Shown here: positions 25,762 through 39,536 of the stretch, in pieces
Layout: the number at the start of each line of letters is the position of its first letter
Position numbering within the stretch: position 1 is the stretch's first letter
Origin: Aaosphaeria pasadenensis
Taxonomy: Eukaryota; Ascomycota; Dothideomycetes; Pleosporales
Direction of reading: 5' to 3'
Assembly: GCA_022813625.1 (NCBI GenBank)
Contig: JAKLMB010000002.1
Span: 868,001-932,000, forward strand
Length of the DNA stretch: 64,000 nucleotides
Translations under genes and position numbers: made by a program
Notes under the pieces: model-generated
What the model saw: the letters and a program-made list of their open reading frames with translations, nothing else
Databases searched by the model: none
What the model was told of the DNA's origin: nothing

Positions 25762-27841
25762 TTAGGCTGTTTCCGTACACTCGACCTCAGCACTTGCCAT
25801 TGTCTTGAGGTTGTGAATCTCCTGGGTCCTTTCTTCAACCGCGGCTGTTGAAGAAATCGCCAACATCTGCTTCCGGTGCTGTTTATCGAGAACGCCGCGA
25901 GTGACTCGCCCTGGGTGGTCGAAGACAGAGTCGAGTGCCTCGAGAGATAAGCCTGCAGTTTCTGGGAAGAAGAAATAGATGAATGGGATGAAGGAGATAT
26001 TCAGTACGGCGAAGATAACGTATGTTCTAAAGTTGTTTTGTCAGCGAATTGACCAACATGAGTTACAGCGAGGTACTCACTTCCAACCAATGCTCGCCGT
26101 GCAAATTGGCGTGATCATGACTACCAAGAAAGTGAAAAGCCAGTTGCTCATCACCGATATCGAGACACCCTTGCTTCGAGTTCGTAGAGTTGTAATTTCG
26201 GCAGGGTAGAAGAATGGAATGGCCAGGAATCCTTGTGCGTAACATGTGTTGAACAGGAAGAAACAAAAGACAGCCAGGATTCCCATTCCATAGCTTGCAC
26301 TTCCGTCGGGCCTGTTCGTAACGTACCAGATCGCTCCAGCAAGGATTGTCATCGAAATCGTTTGTCCAGATGCGCTGAAAAGAAGAAGCTTGCGGCGGCC
26401 GAACTTTTCAATAGTCCAGATAGGGATCGCAGATGCGACTAGATATTCGAGGCCGTTGAAGCCACCCATGAGGAGTGAGGTATGTCTGTCTAGACCGACC
26501 GAGTTTTCGAGGACGTATGAAATGTAGTAAGTGAGGAGGTTTATGCTGTTTAGCATAACAGGTCAGCAATGTTCTCACAATTAGATCAAGTATCACCTAC
26601 CCGCTCAATTGTTGGCAAGCCATGACACCAGCGCAAAGAGCCATACGTCTCCAGTTCTGCATTTTCCCGCCATGGAGCAACTCTGCATAAGAGAACTCTC
26701 CTTCAGCCGCTCTTTCAGCTTCGCGGGTAACTATAATGTTCTGATGCATAGCCTCGACGGTTGTGGCGTGCTGCGCTTCGCTCGTGTCTTTGACCCGTGG
26801 AGTGATCCATTCTAAAACCTCCCTCGCTTCCTTATCGTATCCTCTGGAAATGAGCCATCGTGGAGATTCGGGCAAGACTGTGAAGAAAAGCAGTAATATT
26901 AGCCTGTATGTCAATACATATGAGGCCACACTATGACTTACAAATTACCATGGCCGCCATAATCAAACCAAATAGCATTTGCAAAGCTAAACAGCAATGT
27001 CAGAATCCAACAGTTCCTCTACGATGAACTTGTCCGAGACTTACCGATGGGAAACCGGAATTGCATGTCCGTGGTGTACGTTGCGCAGCCATAGTCCACC
27101 CTGTTCGGACTTTAGGACTGAGTACCAGCTTTCATGGGCGTATTACGTACCAGTATGCAATAACGACACCCCAAATGATCAACCATCCGTTAAAGGCGGC
27201 CACTCTTCCTCTATCCTCATGACCCGAGATCTCAGATGCCCAAGTGGGAATTGCAGAAAAGTTGAGGCCGTTTCCCTATCGCTCCTTGTTAGTGTCAGAA
27301 GCCCCCAACTTGAATTGTGGATTGACATACCAGCCCAGTTATGATACGTCCTGCAATCAGTTGTGGCATAGAGTGAGCGACGGTCTGTAGGGTTGCACCA
27401 ATGCACATAATAAACACTCCAATGAAGATGCAGGTGCGTCGGCTAAATGTCTCACCCCAGATGAACGAGAAGACTGCTCCAGCGAAGCAGCCAATTTCGT
27501 AGATAGCTGCATCAATTAGCTTGAGATTCTCGCTCGCCTCGACAATGGTTTACGAAAAGAACACTTACCCACCATCAATCCAAGAGACGTCGCGTCCGGA
27601 TTGTCAAATGTATTGCTAAAGGGAGTTCCTTCGGAGCCAATAAGGCCAGCCATTACACCTTGATCATACCCAAGAAGCTGGGAGCTTGCGTCAGTCATGT
27701 CTCCTAGATACACGCAGTGCGCTTACTTCATCCGAATTGCAAACTTACAAGCATACCAAAACCCGCAGCAACCGCGACGCAGCTAACCACGAAGTTTCCT
27801 GGCCTGATGAAGCCATACCGACGCGTGCGTAGCAATCTCAT
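25762..27841 (-). CDS. MFS sugar transporter (SP family)
   Basis: Nine exons: 27841-27749, 27677-27569, 27506-27331, 27275-27151, 27100-27045, 26986-26942, 26877-26601, 26545-26081 and 26026-25762; 536 residues, all junctions in frame. It shows the sugar-porter signatures in order: LLGYDQGVMAGL in TM1, RGRVAAFNGWL after TM4 (variant of the family GxR loop), LPESPRWLISRGY after TM6, QQLSGINLLTYY in TM7, EKFGRRKLL after TM8 and FFPETAGLSLEALD after TM12. It is a plasma-membrane proton symporter or facilitator for hexoses, pentoses or oligosaccharides; the substrate is not determined by these motifs. A dehydrogenase and a xylose reductase follow on its right, suggesting a sugar-catabolic neighbourhood. 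Confidence 0.93.
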
Positions 27842-28729
27842 TTTGGCGGAGTGTTGGTTACGATGAATACAGACGTGCACAATCTTGTAATACGACAGAT
27901 AGAAGTGCGTTGCAATTGTTCAGAAACTGTTGAGTGAAGTCCTGGTGTTTCTGAAGGATTCAGTCCAGTACTTAATATAAAAAAATACAAGCCATGGACT
28001 CTGCCTGTCTAGACTTCTAACAGAACATAAAAGCGCTTAAGAATGGTGCGGGCTAAAATAGTCCGGACGATTCCAAGCCAAAGCCATGGACTCCCCCTCA
28101 CCAACCCCACAGCTCGCACACTGCCCCGTGGGGCAGGATCAAAGGCCCAAGAGGAAGCTTATTTCGAATGGAGTAGTAGGTCGATCGCTGGTGCTAGCCA
28201 GGGAGGAGAGTCGCTACTTGTGTCCTATATGGGCAATCCTAGGCGTCAGTGAATGTTTTTGCGAGGATGGATGCTCATCGTTATGCACATGATACTATCT
28301 CGTACAATGCAAGTCGCGCAAATAATTTCCAGCAAAAGCATCTGTAACCGCCGTTTCTGCGTTTCATGAGATCATGATATATTGGCATTCCATGGAAAAT
28401 CGGTAGTGGCGATAGTATCGTCTTGTCATTGACAAAGATTGCGCTTCTTGAAGCCACTGACTGTTGGGGTCTAAGGCAATTTCAAACCTGAAGTCTCATC
28501 GCGTGCGTAATGCAGCTTTGTTTAGTCCTACCGCTGATATTCATGGCATTTCATTGAATAAACGTGTTGCGAGTCATGGATTCTACGATCTAGCTTCGCA
28601 CAATTCTTATGTTCTCTATGTCGAGAATTTCCTTACTGAGCATTTCACTTGCAACTACGTTGTTGAAGCGGAATACAAAATTGACAAAGTTATTTCATTC
28701 TATTTCTATACATAGATTCTCCGAAATGC
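27842..28729. other. Intergenic, 0.9 kb
   Basis: Promoter side of the sugar transporter and 3' flank of the dehydrogenase. Only short frames (28043-28252, 28464-28715 plus) without family features. Confidence 0.5.
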
Positions 28730-29729
28730 TCAATCCTTCTTCTCCTGACGCGAATTCCACTCCCGATCAAACCGCGTCAACGCTCTCTGAGCCGTAGGCA
28801 CGCAATCCAACCCCTTAATCGAGATCCTCTCCGGCAGACTCAGCATATACACAACCGTATCCGCCAAATCCTCCGCGACCAGCGGTTCATAACCCTGCAA
28901 AAACTCATCCATTGCACTCTGATCGTACTTAACTCTCTGGAGATGAAAATTCGTCACCACACAGCCAGGCCGGAGGGTCAAAACCTTGATGTTCGCGCCT
29001 GACGTCTCCATGCGCAAACTGTTGCTGAAGCCCTCGAGGAACGCTTTAGAAGCGTGGTAGACGGCCTCGCCGTCGAAGGGCGGGCATTCGAGACCCGTGA
29101 CGGAGGAGACGTTGATGATGACGCCCTTTTTACGCGGCCACATGCTGCGGCGGATGATGGAGTGGCTCATGTACATTACACCGTTGATGTTTGTGCCAGC
29201 CATCTGGTCGATCTGCTCGATGGGGAGTTCCCAGAACCTTGCGGGGGCTCCGAGGGCGAGTCCAGCCTGGAGTCATAGATATTTTAGGTCTGCTTCTTAT
29301 GCTGCACAATTTGTTCGCGGATATAACTTACGTTGTTGATGAGGATGTCGATTTCACCAAGCTCTGAGATCGCATTCTCTACGGCCTTGTCGACATCTAC
29401 GTAGTTCTGGATGTCGACCGCGTGAACCGATATCTTGACTCCGAACCCTTTGTCGGCAATAGACTTGCGTACAGACTCAAGTTTGTCCTGTGCGATGCGC
29501 ATTAATATCAGATCCCATTTTCACGAATCGAGACTGCTCACCTTGCTCCTTGAAACTAGAGCGAGGTTTACACCTTGTTCGGCGAGCTTAAGGGCGATCG
29601 CTTCTCCAATGCCCATTGATGCGCCTGTCTGCGGAAACAATGTTAGTCTGCAATAATTACACTTCACAGCCAGAAGCTGGGGAAGGAATAGCGTACAATC
29701 AGGGCAGTCTGTCCTTTGATGGAAGTCAT
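28730..29729 (-). CDS. Short-chain dehydrogenase/reductase (classical SDR, YdfG/YMR226C-like)
   Basis: Four exons: 29729-29697, 29628-29542, 29487-29332 and 29266-28730; 270 residues, the usual length of a classical SDR. The Rossmann cofactor loop TGASMGIG starts exactly at exon 2; an arginine after the second strand (LVSRSK) favours NADP(H). NNAG is rebuilt across intron 3. The catalytic set is Ser146/147 (NVSSV), Tyr162 and Lys166 (YHASK). Closest in style to NADP-dependent 3-hydroxy acid/serine dehydrogenases such as yeast YMR226C, but polyol or keto-sugar reduction (as in fungal L-xylulose reductase, also an SDR) is possible given its neighbours. It is transcribed away from the xylose reductase across a 752-base shared promoter. 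Confidence 0.92.
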
Positions 29730-30481
29730 GTTGTCGTTATTTCTAAAAGCTGCAATAATTGATTTGTTTTGTCCCTTCGCGTACTTTGACGAAAAGTGAT
29801 AACCGTTGGGGGAGGAACAAAATGACAGGTCCTAAATCCTTGTTACTTATTTAACCAAGGCCACTACACTACGATCTGAAAACCCTCTTCATACGTTTGT
29901 CAGCAAAAAGTAAAATCATGCATGTGCGATCGATCCCCAAACACTGTGGAGAACCCTTGTTGGGTGGTGGGCATCACACTAAACTAGGTGGACTGTCGTT
30001 GTCGTACTAGACGGACGTTCTTGCACTAAACTCTCGTGCCGAGTTTCTATCTCTAAACTCGTGCCGAGCGCCCTAGCATTGCATTGCAAGCCAAGCGGAC
30101 GAGACACCATACTGGCATCCACAAGCGACGACTCCAACATTGGCATGTGTGATCGCCCCGGATTATGGGTCTCGGAACCGGTGGAGATTGAACTTTACGG
30201 GGTAGATCTACGCGCTTGAGCGCATGGGATGACTGGATCGAGGTGAAATAAGTTGAAGGGACGCTGTAGGCGCTGGAACCGATGTTGAGGCTGGATGGAG
30301 TGTATGTAATGGTCTAGACTTGAGGACGTTGCGACATAGGTAGGGGTAGCTAACGCGGGACTTTGTGCTGGTCAATCCACGTTCACTTGACATGTCTTAG
30401 GCGATGCAGAGTATAAGGGCCTTGACTTAGAACATTCCACTTCTCAAAGTACAATTCTCAGTCTGTCATTCATCGAGCACA
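29730..30481. promoter_or_regulatory. Divergent promoter of the SDR and xylose reductase genes
   Basis: Both genes start outward from this 752-base interval. Its centre carries a repeated box, CTCTCGTGCCGAG at 30031-30043 and ACTCGTGCCGAG at 30056-30067, 24 bases apart in the same orientation. A CCCCGG (reverse CCGGGG, fits the CreA SYGGRG pattern) lies near 30157. TATAA at 30412-30416 is about 65 bases before the reductase ATG. I did not see a GGCTAA (XlnR-type) box on either strand. Functional assignments of these boxes are inference. Confidence 0.5.
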
Positions 30482-31704
30482 ATGTCTCCTAACACTCCAT
30501 ACCTCACTCTTCCCGGCTCCGGCCAAAAGATCCCGCAGGTTGGATTCGGCCTGTGGAAGGTGGCTCCAGAGGCTGCTGCAGACTTGGTTTACAATGTATG
30601 TAGTACATCCAAAGTTCGTTACGGCAGCATCACTGACCTTTATAATAGGCAATCAAAGCCGGATATCGTCTCTTTGACGGAGCATACGACTACGGAAATG
30701 AAAAAGAAGCAGGACAAGGCATTCGTCGGGCCATCGATGAAGGCCTTGTCGAACGTAAGGACATATTCGTAACGACGAAGCTGTGGAACACTTGCCACAA
30801 GAAGTCAGTCCATATCACACCCCCTATACCCATATACATGCATCTGTTACGGTGTACTAACCATACCCCAGAGACCGCGCCATCGACGTCGCAAAACAAC
30901 AAGTCGCCGACTGGGGCCTCTCCTACATCGACCTCTACCTAATCCACTTCCCCGTCGCCTTAGAATACAACCCTTCCTGCACGCGCGTACGTTTCCCACC
31001 CCTCCCCTTACAATCCCCCTAACCCGCGTCTTTCCAGGGCTGGTACTACGACGGGCACTCACAGGTCCGCCTCGAGCGCACGCCCATCCGCGACACGTGG
31101 GAAGCCCTGGAAGCCGTGCACGCAACGGGACTCGTCAGGAACATCGGGGTGTCGAATTTCAATTCGCAGGCTATTCTCGATATCTTCACGTACGCGAAGG
31201 TGAATCCGTGTATGCTTCAGATTGGTAAGATTGACTGGCAGAATCTCTATTTCTTTGGTGACGGGGCGAAATGCTAACGCGGGTGTGTGTATAGAACACC
31301 ACCCCTACCTCGTGCAGCGCAACTTGGTTGATTTCTGTAAAGACCAGGGGATGCTGGTGACGGGGTACTCGTCATTCGGACCGCAGTCGTTCCTTGAGTT
31401 GCCGAAGTCGTTTCCTACGAAGGCCGCGCAGACGCCGTCGTTGTTCGAGCAACCGCTGATCATTGAGCTTGCGAGGAAGTATAACAAGTCTGTGGGGCAG
31501 GTTTTGCTGCGCTGGGCGACGCAGCGGGGTATTTGTGTGATTCCGAAGAGCAATCGCACGGACAGGATGGCGGAGAATCTGGATGTGGTGGGGTTTGATC
31601 TGGAGCAGAGGGAGCTGGATGCTATTGCGGAGTTGGATATGGGGCTGCATTTTAATGATCCGGGTGTGTATCTTCCTGGCAAGCCGCTCAGGCTTTTCAC
31701 ATAG
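30482..31704 (+). CDS. xyl1: Aldo-keto reductase, D-xylose reductase type
   Basis: Five exons: 30482-30595, 30649-30803, 30872-30986, 31038-31224 and 31295-31704; 326 residues, all junctions in frame. It is an AKR2-type enzyme that reduces D-xylose and other aldoses to polyols with NAD(P)H in the cytosol. The catalytic tetrad is complete: Asp48 and Tyr53 ([10 protein letters not shown]), Lys82 (TTKLWN) and His115 (LIHFP), each exactly five positions later than in Candida tenuis xylose reductase. GVSNFN and [10 protein letters not shown] form the cofactor site; the latter is the Lys-Ser-Asn-x-x-Arg motif that lets these enzymes use both NADPH and NADH. The symbol is by family; L-arabinose or glycerol reductases are close relatives. 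Confidence 0.9.
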
Positions 31705-32781
31705 ACGGGAACTGTCAGTCCCGGCTGGTGGTCATGATATTAACATAGACTATTGCCAAACTAACGCTAAATACAACGAATAAAATGCACAGAATGTCAA
31801 CAACCAGAATCCGCTTGTAGAGTCTTTCACCAAAGAAAAGAATGAGTTACTTCTTGTGCGATCAAATGTATGCATCATCCATATGACCTTCTACTGCACT
31901 GCGTGCAGACAGTACCCCATCCTCCTCAATACTCCTCAATATCCTCAACACCCTCTCCCCTCACTGACGCAAGGAAGAATCGAACTCGCCACCATGAAAC
32001 ACTCATCCAATGCCGAACGGCACGCAGGCTAAGAATATACGAGATGCAATCACCTAGGCTACCACGCAGACCGAACCAATCAGTCTTCCCGGACTTCTGT
32101 GTCGTTTGGGGGAAGAGGGTAGCTGTGGAACACGTAGTGCGGAGGAGGTTGGCGGGAGTGGGATGGATATGTGTGCGCGTTCGTGTACACGGGGAAGGGG
32201 AAGGGGTTCATTCAAACGGTTAGACGGTTGAGTGGTGGTCGTGATGGGTTGTTAAGATGGTTGTATTAGGAGTGTCGGGCGCAGTGGTTTGAATGATGGG
32301 AAGGGTATACTAGTCAGTGAGGTATTAGACTTGATAGAGCGAATCATTGAGTGAATGATATATCCATCCATGAACAAGAGTTTGACACGAAGACAACACA
32401 TCACAAGTAACCAAAGACCTTGATTGTAAAAAAGCTTTTCATTCTTTCCCCCCTCGTCATCGCATTCTTTGTTTTCTTTCCGTCATTCATAGTCGTTCTT
32501 TGGCGGCGGACTGCAGTCTTGCGTCTGGCTACACTAACTACAGGATGTTTGAACCCTCATCTCCTTCCACCTCCGCTCGAATTCACCCAGACATTACAAA
32601 AGATCAAGTGTTGTTTTTTTTCTTTCCTCAAAAGAAGACAGGATTGTAACTCATTTTGAGCTTCGTGAATAAGTATCGTTCTGCTTGCTGTTGTTCGTCG
32701 ACCTCGTGCTGGAAGTAGGATAAACGTTTCCGAGGAAAGAGGAAAAAGGAAAAGACATGACCACATAAGGAGAGGGACGAG

Positions 32782-32816
<35 letters not shown>

Positions 32817-33025
32817 TTGAGCTCCAAGTCTATCGAAAAATGCCGCAAAAGGGAATCATTGACAATCCAGCACTACCCCGGCGGCGTTCATTTTGTAAAA
32901 CTACACCAGTTTTTTTGTGTCCCATTTCACGCCTGAGAAAACGCAAAACCCCTCGGGCATTCACTTAGCAACCAACCAGCACCAGCCGCAACCCGCACCA
33001 AACATTTGAATTGGATGGAAGACAT
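31705..33025. other. Intergenic, 1.3 kb, convergent 3' flanks
   Basis: Lies between the 3' ends of the xylose reductase and the Hsp70 gene. It contains one (GA)14 microsatellite and no recognised gene. A TTCGATTC-like string on the minus strand near 31975 is not part of a foldable tRNA. Confidence 0.5.
32785..32812. repeat. (GA)14 microsatellite
   Basis: Twenty-eight bases of perfect alternating GA, about 215 bases downstream of the Hsp70 stop codon and probably within its 3' UTR, where it would be transcribed as CU repeats. Confidence 0.95.
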
Positions 33026-35742
<2,717 letters not shown>

Positions 35743-36543
35743 GATGTCGTTGTGTAAAAAGGACTGATTGAGAGAGAGTGTTGTGGGGGAGGATGGAGGG
35801 TTGAAGGCGGTGGGCGAAGTGGGCGAACTTTTTGTGAGGATAGCGCGAAAAATCCAACGAAATCTTGGCGCTTCAGCCCGGCGACTAAGTTAACCCAGGC
35901 CGAGGGGAAAGGGTAGGAGTGGTAGGGCAGGACTGCCGGAGCCGTAGTTGTAGCGCAAGCGCCTGCAAGAAATTCTTTTCATACACTTCGCCTCCCGAGG
36001 ATTGGACTAGTGAATTCTTCTGCAACGGTTTCAACGTTTTGAGAGATCTTGTTGAGCCGGTCAATGGCGTTCAAAGGGCTGTCAGATGTGAGGATTCGAA
36101 TATTCGTGCCCCGCCTTTCGCCTCGAACCGTTTAGTTTGGACGTGTATGCAACTGGAGGGGCCAAATAATGCTTTCTTTATGTCTGCATATGTCAAGATC
36201 CTAATGCTCATCGAAACTGACTTCTGCGCTCGCTATCTGATAAGTGATCCATGTCATGCCAGCAATTCATCACATATAGGTTGGGTATCTAGTTGGGTAT
36301 AAGGGAAATCGTTGTAATAGGCCATGAGTCTCTCTATCAACAAGATATGTATGCTACGACCCTATAAAACATCACAAGAAACGCCATCATTCCCACCATG
36401 CAAAACGAGAAATGTACAGCAGTACCCAAACTCCACATGAATTCGTTAGTGCCTCTTTATTGCTCTTGATCTGCATGTCCCCCATCCGCTGTTATCGCGC
36501 GCGCCATCACAGCAGGTGTGCCATCGTACCTCCGTGCTCAGCC
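35743..36543. other. Intergenic, 0.8 kb, Hsp70 promoter
   Basis: The left part is the Hsp70 promoter and 5' UTR and is rich in GA/GG tracts. Around 35968-36025 there are GAA/TTC blocks (AAGAAATTCTTTTC, GAATTCTTC) that resemble loose heat-shock elements but do not form perfect inverted nGAAn units. The right part is the 3' flank of the E2 gene. No extra gene seen. Confidence 0.45.
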
Positions 36544-37298
36544 TTACACACCGTTGTCGTGAAAGACAAAGTTAATGTCTTTCGGCCTCCTGGTGTTGTA
36601 CTTGACAAACTTGTCATCTCCCTCTGGTCTCTCGCGCTTCGTGTTGCTCGTCAACATGGATTGCAGGCTGACGCATACGCTCTCCACGTTGTGCACTGGT
36701 GACCAGCCTTCCCGGGCAAGCATGTCGAGACAGATGATGCCGTTGCTATAAATGTGTGGGTGTAGGGGAATCGGCCGTGAGGGCGTTTGGACGGGTGTGA
36801 AGACGACTTCTGGAGCCTGGATTGTATTGTCCGAATCAGCGAATGTCTTTGGGATTGATGTTACTACATAGAAAGGGGAAGTGTACCTCGATGGGGTAGT
36901 TGCCGCTGAAAGTAAACTTCAATCTATAGGTTTCATCCTTGTAGATTGGGTTGTCGTCCATGACTTGGATGTCCATGAGCCATTCTTTCAGGTCGTCGGC
37001 CTTGACGAGGGTTATTCCTGGGGGTAATTTCTCGTTCAACTGTCCATGCCACAGTTAGCCAAATCGAACCATATACAAGACATTGTGTGTTGTGGAGGAA
37101 TCGTAGAACGTCGATGAGGAGGTAACGGGAGACCGAGGACTCGACTAGAGCAGGAGTATGGCGCAGATGTATATCGTACCTTGATCAGTTCCTAGGGATC
37201 ACAGAGTCAGTCTGTAAGCTCTACAAGACATAAAAACGAATCTACAGGGCAGGGTATAGCTTCCAACATACCTTTTGTAACCGCTTCGTCGCAAACAT
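36544..37298 (-). CDS. Ubiquitin-conjugating enzyme E2, UBE2W/Ubc16 type
   Basis: Four exons: 37298-37272, 37191-37180, 37039-36887 and 36816-36544; 154 residues, as in human UBE2W. The model needs a 12-base microexon coding Glu-Leu-Ile-Lys, which restores the canonical helix 1 KRLQKELIK. The catalytic Cys93 lies in YSNGIICLDML, and the usual HPN is HPH (residues 83-85), a trait of the UBE2W class, whose members ubiquitinate flexible N-terminal amino groups. The C-terminal part (SVCVSLQSMLTS, RRPKDINFVFHD) also fits that class, which has a partly disordered C terminus. It acts in cytosol or nucleus with RING or U-box ligases. The stop is TAA at 36544-36546. Confidence 0.92.
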
Positions 37299-38077
37299 CT
37301 TTGCTGCCTTTCCTTCGAGCTTTCCTGCCTCGAGTGTTTATGTTCCGTGATAGTCGCCAGGTGGGTATAGAAGCGGAGAGGTATCTTGAACTCGTGGGTA
37401 GAATTGGCAGTCGCTGGCTCGCTCTTTGGGCTTGATTTAAGGCAGACGTAGAGATAGGTAGGTGGTGTGGAGGTGCAAGCCTGGCGAACAGACGGCGAAC
37501 CACGTCGATAGCGGGGAACACTCAATCAAGTAGGCACAAACAAACGAGATTACAATCGCAATCCGCTAGAAAGGATAGAACAGGAGGATGTCGAAATATG
37601 TAGTCCAATATGGCCCTGCGAAAAGTATAATCTTAAAATAGGATGCAGTGGTCGTACACTGGAGGTTCCTTGCTTGGTAGGCGATGGAGCTCCCGAGCTT
37701 AGAGGAACATAGGCCAGCGAACGTCAGTCAATTCCAAGACTGTCGATCCATGGATTTATTTCCCAAAAAGTATTCACACGTGATTATAATTACGGCCTGT
37801 TAAGGTAAAGAATCTCATATTTCACTCATACATGTACAAACAGTATCAAAGAGCATATCGTTGGTATATCAATTCTCATCGATTGATTGGTTATGTACCA
37901 AAGGTGCGTTGTCCGCCGAGCACCCATCGCAAATGCGCACGCCATAGCGAAGCTTTTGTCCAGAATCCTACATAGAAAATAGCCCATCGAAAATGATGAC
38001 AGTGAATGAAAAGCCCCCAAGTATATCACAAGAAAGAAAAGGTACGCCGTGGATGATGTAAAGATGGTTATGAAAAC
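37299..38077. other. Intergenic, 0.8 kb
   Basis: Promoter side of the E2 gene and 3' flank of PEX13. The minus-strand frames at 37199-37525 are shadows of the E2 5' region. No further gene seen. Confidence 0.5.
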
Positions 38078-39536
38078 TCATGAGTAGAACGCGCCCTTCT
38101 GAAAGCTCTCGACTCCCATGTCACCCGCCTTGCCCTTCACCTCGGGGGCCTTCTCGGGCTGCTTTGCGTTTACAAGTGTTGCCGCTTGGCTGTTGGCCAA
38201 ACTGGTGTTTGTCATGGTTTGGGTTCTGCTGCCGGCAGGGCTGCCGGCCTGGCTGCCGCTAGTGATAGCGGCAGGTTGTCGTCGCTGGATTACTTCCAGA
38301 TAGACACCTGGGAGATAGCCCATCCTGCCATCTCGTGCACGGCATCGCCACCACTCTGATGCGTTGCCCATTGGGTCTGTCTTGCTGAGAACAGCAACCA
38401 TGTCGCCCTTCTTGACTGCAAGGTCAAGACCCTGTACAGAGTTCATGTTTGTATCAGGGGTGAAATCGTATAGCAATCGGCAGAACTCGAGCTTGTTCGG
38501 GTCGAGCTGTTCGCCGTATGCCTGTGGGTTCTCCAACATCCTCTTCTTCTCTTCCTCCTCGTGTGTCCTTGCGAGGGCCTTGATGAGTTTGCCCATCAAG
38601 TAGGGGAGACCGAAGACAGCCAACATGAACATGATGAATGGCTTTCGCGACGGTCTTGGGTTGGGGCTGCCGTCCGGGTTGCGCCCGGAGAAAGCCGCGA
38701 AGTTTGCTGGTGTGAGCTCACCCGAAGACGCGGGTAGGGGTCGTCCTGTGAGCTTTGCAATGGCGGTCCGTACCCATCGCATAATTGTGAAGATGCCGAG
38801 GACTGAACCGAGAGTCTGTCGTAGGTTTCCGAACTGCTCGGCCACAGATACCATCGCTGCCGGCCGTTAGCACGTCTGAAATCAATACATCACGATTGTT
38901 GGGTGCTTACCAAAGAAGGATGAGTGTGTCGCCATGTATGTGCTCTCTAGCATCTGCGCGAATCCACCAAATGCGCCAACGATGCCTTCAATCAGCTGGA
39001 AGGTCGCCTGTGTGCTCTGGCCGAAGGACTGTGTAAGGCTTTGGTTGTTGGGATCGCCGGGCATGCCCATTCCCCCGTACATGCCACCCATTCCCATCCC
39101 CATCCCCATGCCTCCCATACCTCCCATGCCTCCATACATGCCGCCCAAACCTCCGCCGTACATCGATCCATAGGCGCCGCCACCTAACCGCGAGTAGGGG
39201 GATGAATATGAGTTGTAGCCTCCATAGCCACTGCTGTAGGGCGAACCGTATCGATTTGCGTTCATTGTGGAGTAGTTGGTGGCATTGCGGTTTGCCACGG
39301 AGTTGAGGGCGTTTGGCAGTTCAGGTAACGGAGGCGGTGCCGCTCCCGATGCTGTGGGTACCGCAGCAGCGCTAGATGAACCAGTGAGGCCTGTATTAAT
39401 GTCAGTCTGGAGGGTCGCGGCGATGGGTCGGGTTTGGAAGTTTGGGCGATGCCGGAAAATGAGAATACATACCAACCGAGGCACTGGTTTGGCCTCCACT
39501 GGTCTCCCAGGGCTTTGGTGGTGATCCGGAGGCCAT
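38078..39536 (-). CDS. pex13: Peroxisomal membrane docking factor Pex13
   Basis: Three exons: 39536-39473, 39390-38911 and 38856-38078; 440 residues. Pex13 is part of the docking complex that receives Pex5 and Pex7 with their matrix cargo at the peroxisome membrane. The N terminus MASGSPPKPWE is the conserved start, followed by a Tyr/Gly-rich intrinsically disordered stretch and a Met-Gly repeat (GGMGMGMGMGGMYGGMGMPG). Two hydrophobic segments flank the centre (ATFQLIEGIVGAFGGFAQML; FIMFMLAVFGLPYLMGKLI). An SH3 domain follows (FCRLLYDFTPD, DMVAVLSK, EWWRCRARDGRMGYLPGVYLE), which binds Pex14 and Pex5. The Gly/Tyr-rich part is the region that can form the permeable meshwork in the pore. Confidence 0.96.

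Noticed and set aside
31960..32030. tRNA-like box B (GTTCGATTC) on the minus strand
   Set aside because: The arms do not pair and no box A lies at the right distance.
35968..36025. Heat-shock element in the Hsp70 promoter
   Set aside because: GAA and TTC blocks are present, but I could not find three properly phased inverted units; Ssb-type genes are also not typically heat-induced.
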